Positions 11,296 through 24,129 of a DNA stretch of 64,000 bases are shown in pieces; positions within the stretch are counted from its first letter, which is position 1, and each line of letters begins with the position of its first letter. The translations under genes and the position numbers were made by a program. The stretch comes from Synanceia verrucosa (Eukaryota; Chordata; Actinopteri; Perciformes; Synanceiidae), in NCBI GenBank assembly GCA_029721515.1, contig CM056550.1:16181119-16245118 (forward strand), given 5' to 3'. Under the pieces are notes generated by a model that was given only the letters and a program-made list of their open reading frames with translations, had not been told where the DNA came from and ran no database searches.

Positions 11296-14200
11296 TCTTA
11301 TCTCCTACAGTCTTCCTCTCTTTGATCCCTCATGCCTCCATCACTGTTTCCTCCCTTCATGAGCGATGAGCTCCATCAGCCTCCTCTGCAGGAGGAAACC
11401 CTCCACAGCCTGATGCCCAGTCAGCACTCCTCACCATGATGGATTCCACTTCCTGGACAGAGCGGCACACAGAGTGCTGGTGTCCTCATGTGGAGGATCC
11501 AGTCAGTTTGCAGATGAAAGCGGCCCTACTTCTCTTTAATTCGTCCAGAAAAGAGGGAACATGTCGGCCGGTTTGAGGCTTGAATTTAATCTGAGTTGTT
11601 CTAAGATGACAGGTTGATGAAGCGCTGAGGAGACTTTAGAGCTGAATGTTGTGTGTCGCTGCAGGAAGTCCTTGTCTTTGTGACATTTTAATTGTTTATC
11701 ACTGATTTTCTCTCGTCACATCGCTTCATTTGACTTCTTGAAAAGACCTGAGGAGGTGAAGCTGCAGCACTTCACAGGATGACAGCAAAGATTTGACAAA
11801 CATGGATAAAAATGTGTATTTTTCTACAACATGTGTTGAGTCCAGTGACACTAAATGTTGTTAGAACGACGCAGTAGATCACAAATCAATAGTTCACATC
11901 ACATTTTAAACCAGGAGGCTGCTGTTTGTATCGACTTATTTTACAGTGACATTAATGACGTTTCTGCTGTGTTTTTCTCTACCTCTGTCATGCTGTTTCG
12001 GTTGTACTTTACTTATTTAAAGCCTAACCTTGATGTTTTTCTTAAACCTTAATGCAGACTGCTGGTGTATTTGAAGACGAGAAGACACTTAATGTCTTCA
12101 AACTGGAAAAAAGCAGGAATCCTGACTAGAAAAGAAAAACTAATGCAGTTCACTGTTTGCAATTAAAGCCCTGCAGCATCACTTTCTAAATCAAGACACA
12201 CTGAACCTCCTTCTGCTTTATTTCAGTTATATTAAGGGATAAAACTTTGGACAGTTTTTCGTACAGGAATAGAGCTGGTTGAGAGTGAACACATGGATAA
12301 ATTGAACCATGTCATATGGTATCATGATTTTAAAGTAGTGTAGCATGACCAGATATATAATCATATTATATCATATTTGGGCCCAAATTCAGTGTTGCAG
12401 TGTTATTTTCTGCTCCTGTGAGTGGATGTATTCCTCCTCTAACGGCGTCGATTCCGGACATAGAGAGATTGTTTTTTGTTGTTTATTAGATGTGTGGTTG
12501 GACTTAAGTGTGAATATTTAATGAAATGTCTCTGGACACTGCCTCATTAACACAATGCACATTTAAACTCTATTTTATTCATACTTCACATATATTTGAT
12601 CGTAGATGAGGTGAAAGTGAAAGCGTTATTGTCGCTGTGATCCTCATAACTCACACTTTCTGTATCGCTGATCTGATTAAATCGCTTTCCAGGCTGTTTG
12701 CACTGTGCTTGTCTGTATCCCACAAAATCTATTTGGATGTAATCCACATAACTGAGAAGCAGGAAGTTTAAATAGTGGTTACGTTACTGAACCACCATCT
12801 TTTCCTCAACCTAACCAAGCTGTTTCCTGTGAGAATGGAAGTTTATTTTGAAAAGATTGGAGCAATGGTACATGAAAACTAAAGAAAACCCTTTTATTCA
12901 GCTTTCATAACGCTGATCCACACGTTCTGTTTCTCCCCAAACCTGCTGACAAACTCTCAGTTTTGCTGCGTTTCCTGCATGTGGGTGCGTCGCCGTGGAG
13001 ACGCTCCACAAACTGAATTATTGAGTGCGCAGACACAGAGAACATTATTTAGCACTTAAAGCTTTGTGTCTCATTGTAAGAGTCAGTAAGAGGGGAAAAC
13101 AGCCCGGAGGCTTGCTCGGTGAAAAATGGAGGCGCGTTAGCTAATGTGGCTAATATGAATATAAACATGGCCCGTGGCGGGGCGCTCCATCCCAGGAGTG
13201 GTGTAGTAGGGAAGGTGGAGCAGCTCAGCACCTGCTCTCTGTGGTTTTGTTCTGCTGGGCTGCACTTATTATTCCCATCTCCTCCAGCTCTTCATTTGGA
13301 AATCAATTTGCTGCAACTTCCTGCTTCGCTGCGAGCTCCGTATCTTCTAGCAAGTGGTGGAAAAAGGTGGAAAAGTCATTTCATATGTGGCTACCTGTGC
13401 TGCTGAGCGCTGCGGAGCGCGTCGGCCGTTAACAGCGTTGCTGCCTTCAGGCTTTTATCGGGCGAGAAAACAAACATGTATATTTTAGCTGTGTGCTGTT
13501 CTGGATTTAGGCTGCAGGTTCATGCATCCTGTCAGCGAGGCTCTGAGGAGGAAGAGGGTGTCAGCGATGTAAATGTGATGTGGAAGGAGCTGAGGCGATT
13601 AGCATCTGTCCCCTCCAGGCTCTTGATTGAATTGGAAAGCATATATCTATATTTTATTTTTCTGAGGTGGTTCACTGCGAGGTTGAGGTGTTGCTGCAGG
13701 AAACAGCTTCAGTCCTGGATGATTTCTCAGTGTGGAGTCTTCAAATACACTAAAAGAATCAGCTGTATCCTCACAGCTGGATCTGCTGACCAATTGATTC
13801 ATCACCATGACTCCAGCTGTGTGGAGGTTTTTGGAGAAATGACTGTAATATGATGAGATGTTCAGATTCAGACTCGACATGTCTCTTTTCAGCTGTTTTC
13901 TTTTTTACTTGGCATTAAAGTTCGAAGCCGTCAAAACATTTCACGCTGGCCGGATGTTCATCCGAGCGGCTCGAGGCCGTCAGCAGAGGCATGCGATGAT
14001 ATTTGTCCTGAAGTCTCTGCAAGGCGGAGGAGACGTGAAGACGTCTCACTGTGGACAGCGATGTCACACAATATAAGACAATATAAGGCCTCTGTTGTTC
14101 CGAAAAACTGTTTCCAGCAGGACTGCAAAAAGACAACAGGAAGCAAATGAGAGAAGACGTGACGTGGATGTTTCTAGATTCTGACTTCCTGAAGTCAGCA

Positions 14201-17200
14201 GAAGGACTGACTGTCGCTGATATGTAGATTGAACTGAGAGCTTTTCGAAGTTTGAAGTGCAGATATTTTTCTTTTTGAGGTTAGAATTAGGCTGGAGTGA
14301 TTCTGATGATGAGTTTTGAGTTTCATGATTCCCCTGGTTCCTTAAAAAGTCTTCAAATGTTTTAAGTTAAGGTCTTAAATTGTCTTAAATTTAGCATAAA
14401 TTTGCTGTAGGTATTGGATTTTCAGATTCAGATTTCAGACTATTGCGTTTTATGCCAATAGGAAAACACATTATTCAGAGATTTCAAGTGTTATGCATTC
14501 AATAGATTATTATTGGAGATAAATAAAAAGGATTTCTTTCTTTTTTTAAAATTAGATTTGTATTAGATTTAAAATGAGAATTTTTTTTAAATATTTTTTT
14601 TTTCTTTTTTTTTTTACATATTTTGAACTCTGAGTCACTTTATATTCAGTGATACATACATCTATCTGTAATATTGAGTCTGGTGGTTTAGTTTGTGCTG
14701 TAGATTGAAGCGGTTATGTTATTGATTAATCTGTCAACCATTTTAATCATGTGATCTATACAATGATAACAAGTTGTTTCCCAAGATGATGCACTTCAGA
14801 TGATGTTTTAATCAGCCGTTCAGTGTCAATAACGTTAAAACGGAAACCAAACAGGAAGTAAAGACCTCCAAAGAAGTGGACTTCCAGACTCTGGTGTTTC
14901 ACCTCCAGCCTGCCGTCCGCTGACACTCACACATGAAAGTTTAATGTCTCACCTCCCGTAGCTTTTTATTGATCACCTCCTCTTTTCCTTGTTTGCCGCC
15001 CACCTCCTCTGCTCCACCGTGACAGCTGAGAGCTTTTATCTCAGCGAGTCGGCATCCTACATCCCGATCTGGACCATGTGTCCAGAGATGTCTCTCTCCA
15101 AAAATAAGCATTCCTTGTTTTCTTTCCTTTAATTTTAAAACTATAATCTGGGAAAAATTTTCCTCAAAATGTTTGGAAATGTCCAGGAAGAGAATTTTCT
15201 GTTGGTCAAACCACCCTTAATGGAGGTAATAATATTGATATGTTGATGTTAAGGTCATATTTTGTTTTTCATGCGAACATGTGATGAACGGCGTCCTCGT
15301 TGCACTCTTTTACCTTGAGCAGTATTATTCTTCAGCTACTAATCTATAAAAGAGGTTTCCATCAGGACCTGTCGTCCATCTGAGGGTCACCAGAGATAAA
15401 CCCTCACTGCTTCACATCGAGGACGCTCTGGAAACTAGAGCAGCCTTTAGCAGCGAGGGTCAGAGGAGACATTCAGAGATTTATCAGCGTTGATGAACCC
15501 TTTCTAAACCAGGATCTCATGTGGGAAACATGAAACACTTCTCTTGTTTTTCCATCATCTCAGTGCTCACGGCGTCTCTGACTTCCTGTTGATACTTGGT
15601 TTTATGATGCATCAAGATGTTGACTGCTTTCTGAGGCTCTCTGGGACACAAGACATCATCAAAGCCTCCTTTTATGTATTTATGATATATATCTATAAGA
15701 GCCAAGTGTTCAGACGTCGTCTAAATACATACTTTAGGAGTTCGTAAAACATCTTGGTTGATTTGGTCTGCCTGGATTGTTTCTTCTTCCTCTTTCACTT
15801 CCTGCCTCCTGTTGGTTAAAAATAGCAAACATTTCTTCTTCATCTTTTGCAAACAAACCAAATATCGGATATTAATAGCAGGTATGAGCAGAAACAAGCC
15901 AGACTTGACTTCTTGGCTCAAAATCTGAAGCTCTTTTCCAAACAGAAATCTTGACCCTCCCCAACAGATAATCACTGAATTTAAAAAGAAGATACTTGGA
16001 AAACATCCCAGTTTAAATTGACGATGTATTAATTTATCAACCAACAATCAAGGATTTGGTCAGAATTGGTCCAAACATTTTCTGTTTCCATCATGAGGAT
16101 TCGTCTTATTATAGGAGAGTAAAGTGAATATGTGTTTGAACATTTGAAGTAAAGTGGAGTGTCTTCTTGTTCCCCTTCTGCCACCAGCAGCTGGTTTCCC
16201 AGATTTGTTGAAGAGTCTGTCTGCCTCATTGTGTCAGACTATAGCTCTGATTTATTCCACCTCTTCCAGGATGTTTTCTCTCCTGATACCGCAGAGCTTA
16301 TTGGATCTGAGAGGAACCCCGGTGATGAACCCCAGAGCTTTAGAGGGTGAACTACTTAACAGCAGTGAATGGGAGGTTAATCAGCGTGCTAGCGGTGGGG
16401 AGTCTTGGTTTTCAGGAAGGGGAAAAGGGCGACGCCGCCTGCGCCCTGTTTGATCTGGAGGTGATTGTTTGGGTAATGGTCTGGGGAAATGTTGGAGGAG
16501 ATTCCCCTCCTGGGCTTTTCGGCGTTGAGAGGCTTCCCCTGCTGGGATCCGACGTCTCTGGAAAGACGCCGTGACGAACGGCCTAATGATCATTTCTGTC
16601 TGCTTGTATCAGAGTCGACCAAACAACATCTGTTCCCTCGAGTTTGTTCATCGTTCGCTGTGAAGGAAGCTTTTCCGAGACAACGAAGGAGAAACAAAGA
16701 CCTGACGTGACCAAGGCTTTTACAGCGAAATAACCTGACTGTAGAGCTCGATTTTTCTGAGTTTTTACATCATAAATATCATCAGCCAATCATGTTGTGC
16801 GGAGGCAGCACAGGCCTTAATGCAAGCCCTATATTTAGAGTATTCACAGGAGAGTGTTTAGTGCTTTTGTGGTGTTTATTCTCCCTACAGTAAATCTTCC
16901 TTCATCACCTTTTTAACCGCAGAAATGAAGCATAAATACACACATATTCTGACTTTATGGCACCAGCGCTTCTTGTCAAAGACAGGTTTAATAAATACTT
17001 TCAGTAAAGTTTCGGTTGTATGACTATCCAACACAAACCTTCCCTTAGTGTGTCGATAGAATGATAAATAAAGTGTATTTCCTGTTGCACATCGTTGTTT
17101 GTCAGAGACAGGATCTTCGTCTGTCTCTGAGATTAACTGATGCTCGTTCTCATGAACCGTCACTACATAAGACACTAAATAGAAATATACTGGATGTACG

Positions 17201-19718
17201 TCTTATAAGCAGATCAGATGAGTGTTTTTGTGGGACAGGAAGGAGCAGCGAGGCGTCGTATCTCCATTAAAGAGCTCAGAAACAGAGATCTTCCGACAGA
17301 CAGAGACAGATCTCTCCCCTTTAGGCTGCTGCTGTGAATGATAATTAATGGAGCTGCGTTCCAGCGCTGCACCATTGCATGCTGGGTAGGCGGCGAGGCT
17401 CCCCCATCCATCAGTGCCGACATCGGCATTTATCTGGTTAGCACCGAGCGAGGCGGGAGGTCAGGGAAGAGAAGTGTTAGAGGAGGGAGGAAGATGCTCC
17501 ATCAATTAATCCATCGACAGGAAATGAATCAAAAGCTGTCATGTTTAGAAATACTCATCCACCATGACACTTTCAACTGGACACCAACCAAACTCTGAGG
17601 TTAAAAAACTCATTTTTAAAACTGTAATCTTTGCTTCAGTTTGAACACGTCACTAATCCTTCAGCTCGTTGATCGTTCCTCTCTGCTTTAAATCATTATA
17701 AACTGCATGCTGGATGCTCGACACCTCTTAAAACATCTCCTTCAAACACATGGATTTACTTAAACTACTAGTTTCTCACCAACAAACTGCATTTGAACAC
17801 AAGTCAGTTTTCCTGACTGGACCCTGAACGCATCATAATGAAAATCAATGACACCTGTGTGAAGTTTGCAGGATGAGAGCTAGTTAGCTTTAGCTGTTAG
17901 CAGCTGACAGATTTCTTGTTCCTCTGAAGTCAATAGTGAGGTTTGACGCCTTCGGTCCTGATGCTACCTGCAGTACTGTCGAAAATTTTGTCATCGAATT
18001 GATACCAACTTTTGGAGATGTTATCCTGGACTGTGGCACATTTTACTGGGTGTATCAGAATATTTTCAGTCTAGAAAGATCGGTAGATGACTCAAAAATA
18101 ACTCATGTAAACTCTAAAAAGCACCTTGTGGTGTCTTTGTCCTCTAATGTCCTGAACTGGAGACAGGAAGTGAATAACAGCCAGGACTGTTGACCTTTGT
18201 GTCGGACTGATGGAGGTTTTTAAATCCAGTCCGAACCGGAGGCAGAAAACAGAGTTTAAAGGTTTATCAGGGAGGAGACAGCTGGAAGCTGCTGTTTGTG
18301 ACGTCATGTGTGTACATATTTTAGTTTAAGTTCTGATTTTGTTGCTCTGCTGAGTGGTGTTCAATGAAGAAGGTGTGGGTGGAAGATGAAGGTGATGATG
18401 ATAGAGTGGTGGACTTGATGAGGTGAGGAGGTGAAGTTCTCACAGGTTTATCTTCACCACAGCGATGTTTCCAGAGGAGCAGAGGAGGCCAGGACGTCCT
18501 CTGGGACTCTGTCCATCACGTCTCTCCTCTTGTTTTCCTGAGGTTTTTCTTCTCTGAGCTCAAACAGATCAAAGGTGAACAAGAGCTCAGTGCTGCTGAC
18601 CTGAAGTCCACCTCTTTTTAGCAGACATCTGCCATCTGCTGTTGTGCTTCTATTCTTTCACTATTTTATATGTTAGTTTATTCGCTGGTTTTGACAGGTC
18701 TTTCTTCCTTCCTTGGTTAATATCCAAACAGTTTTAAATCCTCCAGCAGATTCCAGACTAAAAAAATACTTTCTGCTTTCCTTCACCTCTGTCTTTTACA
18801 CACTGTGAGGATTTTTCTCCTCTGTTGTATTTTCATTACAAATTTAATCAGGGTAGAGACAATTGATAATTTCAGTGACAGGAAATGATGCAACAAACTT
18901 TGCTGGTTACACCCTCTATATTTGATCATTCTGTGCCTTATATCTCAGTAAATTCAATAAAATCTTTGAATTTTGCACTATTTATTAGAAATTAATTTCA
19001 AGACATCGCATTGGACGCTGGGATGGTTTTATTATTTTTTGTCATTTTTGTGACTAAATCATTAATTGAGAGAAGAACTGGCTGATGAATTCATTTTAAA
19101 ACGACTCGCTGGCTGCAGCATCTGATTGTTTTGCTCTGGATTATTGACACAAACATGTTCTGGCTTTTCAGACACAATTATTAATTGAGTAAACAAACTA
19201 ATGAAGAACAGAATAATCTGGAGTTGCAGACCGACATCCACTTACAAACCAAAAGACTTGTTTTCAGCGGCTCTTAATATTCTGTCACTTTTATTTTGAA
19301 GGCTCAGAGACTCCTTCGTTTCCCTGAACTGAGGTAGAACAGGAACTTAAGACCAGCGCTGTAAAAACTCAAGTGTTTGTCTTTAAACGCATCACACCCC
19401 TATAACTCGTCCACTTAGCCTGCAGAGAGGAGCTCATGTTGGGTCTGGCGGAGGTAGAGATAGAGGAGGACCAAGGTGACCTCTAATTAGCCCGCTGCAC
19501 GGAGGCCAGGAGGTGACGCTATCTCGTTAGCCTGCAGCCAGGAGGTGAAGGAGGGGTCATGTGACTCCATCCATGAAGAAACGCTGCTCCAAACATCAGA
19601 TAGAGTAGAACAGAGGAAGCTCATGAAGGGAGTGATGACTTTATGAGGATGATATTAACAGTATTTCTTTCAGGATCCAGCAGTTTAAATAAAAAAGCTC
19701 TGAAAATAGCACAAATGA
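11296..19718. other. 8.4-kb non-coding stretch
   Basis: No exon, RNA gene or clear mobile element was recognised. Features seen are a T-rich patch at about 14570-14625, a GC-richer segment at about 16140-16580 with open frames but no recognisable protein, and another at about 13120-13450. It is most simply intergenic DNA downstream of grid1. Confidence 0.5.
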
Positions 19719-20234
19719 AATGATCCTCAAGGTGTTTGCATCGAGAGCAAGACGTGATGACATTTGAATTTCTGTTGAAGTGGATTTTTTAAAAAACTGA
19801 GACTGTGTTAAGGATTTTAAAAACATATTTCAAAGTAGCATTTAGCAGGACTTCTTGTCATAAATGGAATATAATATTAAAAAATATGTTTTTTTAGTGT
19901 AATAATCACATGATAATGGGGGAGTGTGATTATTTTCAGACCAAAATTAATTAAAATCTATCATGATGTAAATATTTAAACAGATAAAAAAATCCCTAAA
20001 CATCCCTAAACAAAAGTTGTGGTGTAAAATGTATTATTATATGACTTTATATTCTACTTTATGGCTACTGCTTTTCTGACCTAAACTTCAGTGCTTTTGT
20101 GTGAATATGCAACATGAATCTTGTTTTTCCTCTGAGCGTCCTGAACAAACTAGAAGTGAGGCTTGTTTTTTTTTTTTTTTTTTAGTGTGTCTCCATGCTG
20201 GAGACGTCTCAGGTGGTTGAAATCTGCAGACTCA

Positions 20235-20248
20235 CCACTAGATGGCAG
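20235..20248 (+). promoter_or_regulatory. CTCF-type motif (copy A)
   Basis: CCACTAGATGGCAG matches the CTCF core consensus CCASYAGRKGGCRS at all 14 positions, forward orientation. Occupancy is unknown. Confidence 0.5.
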
Positions 20249-20486
20249 CAGATCCTCCACAAACTGTCAGTGAAAGACCCAAACAGAAGCTGATTGTTGT
20301 TACATCACTTTGAAACAGCCAGCTGACGACAGCACTCTGCTGACTCATGTTTCAGTCACATGACTCAACAGTTTTCCATATATTTAGGTTCAACATCAAG
20401 AACACCTGTGTGGAGGTAAAAACATCCCAAAGGCCAAAGGCCGTCACCGTCAAGAACAAGTGCAACGATGAGAGACAAATGCAGCA

Positions 20487-21000
20487 GGTGAGGAGGTGAA
20501 AGGGTGAGGAAGAGACAGGGTGAGGAGGTGACAGGGTGAGGAGGAGACAGAGTGAGGAGGAGGAGACAGGGTGAGGAGGAGACAGGGTGAGGAGGTGACA
20601 GGGTGAGGAGGTGACAGGGTGAGGAGGAGACAGAGTGAGGAGGAGGAGACAGGGTGAGGAGGTGACAGGGTGAGGAGGAGACAGGGTGAGGAGGAGACAG
20701 AGTGAGGAGGAGGAGACAGGGTGAGGAGGAGACAGGGTGAGGAGGAGACAGGGTGAGGAGGAGGAGACAGGGTGAGGAGGTGACAGGGTGAGGAGGTGAC
20801 AGAGTGAGGAGGAGACAGGGTGAGGAGGAGACAGAGTGAGGAGGAGGAGACAGGGTGAGGAGGAGACAGGGTGAGGAGGTGACAGGGTGAGGAGGAGACA
20901 GAGTGAAGAGGAGGAGACAGGGTGAGGAGGAGACAGGGTGAGGAGGTGACAGGGTGAGGAGGAGACAGGGTGAGGAGGAGACAGGGTGAGGAGGAGACAG
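20487..21000. repeat. GA-rich VNTR in copy A
   Basis: Tandem 16-bp units (GAGGAGGTGACAGGGT and GAGGAGGAGACAGGGT) interspersed with 19-bp units that have an extra GAG. The minus strand reads as a 236-residue Ser/Pro/Leu repeat (SSPCLLLTLSPPHPV). Its rapid variation between the two duplicate copies and lack of family resemblance make it a composition artefact. Confidence 0.95.
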
Positions 21001-22414
21001 TATCAGGTTAGTCTGCTGAGGCAGGATGAGGAGCGACAGCAGAGAGGAGGAGAAACATGGAGGAGCTGTCAGCATGGAGATGACTCACTGCTAGAAGGTC
21101 ACTGACAGCAGACGGCAAAGAGGAGGGGAGGGAGTGATGGATGAGGAGGAGGAGGTGAAGAGCAGGAGGAGGAACACGGAGGAGGAGGCAGTGCTGTCGG
21201 GTCGATTCGCCGCTCAAAGTGAAACGAGAAAAAGGAAGTGAGATTTTGAGGGAGTGGAGAGGTGATCAGGTTAGTGCTGAGGTGAGGAGATGTGACGGAG
21301 GAGGAGGAGAAAAATGTAGCTGGCAGATAAAGTGGAGGAGAAAACAGAAAAGTGCAGCGAGAGAAGAAAGAGCTGAATGTGATCATTAATTCAGTTAGAT
21401 CCTTTTGAAGTGGATCAAACCAGGAAGTCAGATCAAAGAGGAAGAGGTCTACTCATGCAGGTGACAGGTGACAGGACAGGTGGTCTCCAGTCCAGCTCCT
21501 CCTGTCCTCTGCAGACTGATCTGCTTCAGTGTCGCCTCCAAACATCAAATGAAATCCAGGAAGTCCAGTTTAACTAAAATGAGTCCATCCATGGGACTCT
21601 TCCTCCATGATATTAAATATGTATGACTATTTATTAACAATATAACCAGAGGATGCACGCACCATCATGGCTTGGGTTTGCTTTTTGGCCGTCGCCATCT
21701 TGGATGTTTTGGAACCAGAAGTGACCGTATTTGGACGTGAAGGTGGAGCAGTGGACATGAAGCCGGACAGTGTCCAGCAGCACCACTGAGGTCAGAGGAA
21801 ATGACAACTGTCACTACATGTCACATGACAGATGAAATATTTAGGAGTACAGGTTGTTGGAAACATGGGTCAAAGGTCACATGACCCATGGTGGTTCAAA
21901 TGATCCTCAAGGTGTTTGCATCGAGAGCAAGACGTGATGACATTTGAATTTCTGTTGAAGTGGATTTTTTAAAAAACTGAGACTGTGTTAAGGATTTTAA
22001 AAACATATTTCAAAGTAGCATTTAGCAGGACTTCTTGTCATAAATGGAATATAATATTAAAAAATATGTTTTTTTAGTGTAATAATCACATGATAATGGG
22101 GGAGTGTGATTATTTTCAGACCAAAATTAATTAAAATCTATCATGATGTAAATATTTAAACAGATAAAAAATTCCCTAAACATCCCTAAACAAAAGTTGT
22201 GGTGTAAAATGTATTATTATATGACTTTATATTCTACTTTATGGCTACTGCTTTTCTGACCTAAACTTCAGTGCTTTTGTGTGAATATGCAACATGAAGC
22301 TTGTTTTTCCTCTGAGCGTCCTGAACAAACTAGAAGTGAGGCTTGTTTTTTTTTTTTTTTTTTAGTGTGTCTCCATGCTGGAGACGTCTCAGGTGGTTGA
22401 AATCTGCAGACTCA

Positions 22415-22428
22415 CCACTAGATGGCAG
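22415..22428 (+). promoter_or_regulatory. CTCF-type motif (copy B)
   Basis: Identical CCACTAGATGGCAG carried by the second copy of the tandem duplication, same orientation, 2180 bp from the first. Confidence 0.5.
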
Positions 22429-22666
22429 CAGATCCTCCACAAACTGTCAGTGAAAGACCCAAACAGAAGCTGATTGTTGTTACATCACTTTGAAACAGCC
22501 AGCTGACGACAGCACTCTGCTGACTCATGTTTCAGTCACATGACTCAACAGTTTTCCATATATTTAGGTTCAACATCAAGAACACCTGTGTGGAGGTAAA
22601 AACATCCCAAAGGCCAAAGGCCGTCACCGTCAAGAACAAGTGCAACGATGAGAGACAAATGCAGCA

Positions 22667-23231
22667 GGTGAGGAGGTGAAAGGGTGAGGAAGAGACAGGG
22701 TGAGGAGGTGACAGGGTGAGGAGGAGACAGAGTGAGGAGGAGGAGACAGGGTGAGGAGGAGACAGGGTGAGGAGGTGACAGGGTGAGGAGGTGACAGGGT
22801 GAGGAGGAGACAGAGTGAGGAGGAGGAGACAGGGTGAGGAGGTGACAGAGTGAGGAGGAGACAGGGTGAGGAAGAGACAGGGTGAGGAGGAGACAGAGTG
22901 AGGAGGAGGAGACAGGGTGAGGAGGAGACAGAGTGAGGAGGAGGAGACAGGGTGAGGAGGAGACAGGGTGAGGAGGTGACAGGGTGAGGAGGAGGAGACA
23001 GGGTGAGGAGGTGACAGGGTGAGGAGGAGACAGAGTGAAGAGGAGGAGACAGGGTGAGGAGGAGACAGGGTGAGGAGGTGACAGGGTGAGGAGGAGACAG
23101 GGTGAGGAGGAGACAGGGTGAGGAGGTGACAGGGTGAGGAGGAGACAGAGTGAAGAGGAGGAGACAGGGTGAGGAGGAGACAGGGTGAGGAGGTGACAGG
23201 GTGAGGAGGAGACAGGGTGAGGAGGAGACAG
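22667..23231. repeat. GA-rich VNTR in copy B
   Basis: Same VNTR as in copy A but 51 bp longer, with a different order of GTGACAG, GAGACAG and GAGACAGAG unit variants. This shows that the repeat number has changed since the duplication. Confidence 0.95.
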
Positions 23232-24129
23232 TATCAGGTTAGTCTGCTGAGGCAGGATGAGGAGCGACAGCAGAGAGGAGGAGAAACATGGAGGAGCTGT
23301 CAGCATGGAGATGACTCACTGCTAGAAGGTCACTGACAGCAGACGGCAAAGAGGAGGGGAGGGAGTGATGGATGAGGAGGAGGAGGTGAAGAGCAGGAGG
23401 AGGAACACGGAGGAGGAGGCAGTGCTGTCGGGTCGATTCGCCGCTCAAAGTGAAACGAGAAAAAGGAAGTGAGATTTTGAGGGAGTGGAGAGGTGATCAG
23501 GTTAGTGCTGAGGTGAGGAGATGTGACGGAGGAGGAGGAGAAAAATGTAGCTGGCAGATAAAGTGGAGGAGAAAACAGAAAAGTGCAGCGAGAGAAGAAA
23601 GAGCTGAATGTGATCATTAATTCAGTTAGATCCTTTTGAAGTGGATCAAACCAGGAAGTCAGATCAAAGAGGAAGAGGTCTACTCATGCAGGTGACAGGT
23701 GACAGGACAGGTGGTCTCCAGTCCAGCTCCTCCTGTCCTCTGCAGACTGATCTGCTTCAGTGTCGCCTCCAAACATCAAATGAAATCCAGGAAGTCCAGT
23801 TTAACTAAAATGAGTCCATCCATGGGACTCTTCCTCCATGATATTAAATATGTATGACTATTTATTAACAATATAACCAGAGGATGCACGCACCATCATG
23901 GCTTGGGTTTGCTTTTTGGCCGTCGCCATCTTGGATGTTTTGGAACCAGAAGTGACCGTATTTGGACGTGAAGGTGGAGCAGTGGACATGAAGCCGGACA
24001 GTGTCCAGCAGCACCACTGAGGTCAGAGGAAATGACAACTGTCACTACATGTCACATGACAGATGAAATATTTAGGAGTACAGGTTGTTGGAAACATGGG
24101 TCAAAGGTCACATGACCCATGGTGGTTCA

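Larger units (their letters stand above)
19719..21898 (+). repeat. tandem duplication, copy A (2180 bp)
   Basis: Starts at AATGATCCTCAAGGTGTTTG and ends at GTGGTTCA. It is repeated immediately downstream (21899-24129). The copies differ by only a few substitutions outside the internal VNTR, for example an A/T difference at the AAAAAA(T)TCCC run and ATCTTG versus AGCTTG. Contains a 17-18-T run near 20168, the GA-rich VNTR, a CTCF-type motif and a fish-type dispersed segment near 21680 (GCCGTCGCCATCTTGGATGT). Confidence 0.97.
21899..24129 (+). repeat. tandem duplication, copy B (2231 bp)
   Basis: Head-to-tail second copy of the preceding block. Length exceeds copy A by 51 bp, all accounted for by extra repeats in the VNTR (two 16-mers plus a 19-mer would give 51). 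The junction shows essentially no homology beyond about one base, consistent with end joining or replication slippage rather than recombination between repeats. Confidence 0.97.

Noticed and set aside
16154..16574. GC-richer segment with several overlapping open frames
   Set aside because: No protein family recognised, frames on both strands are equally open, and no coherent splice pattern was seen.
20365..23306. Two long minus-strand frames rich in SSPCLLLTLSPPHPV
   Set aside because: They lie on the GA-rich VNTR and its duplicate; units of 16 and 19 bases only keep frame by chance, and copy number changed between duplicates. No domain or signal supports a protein.
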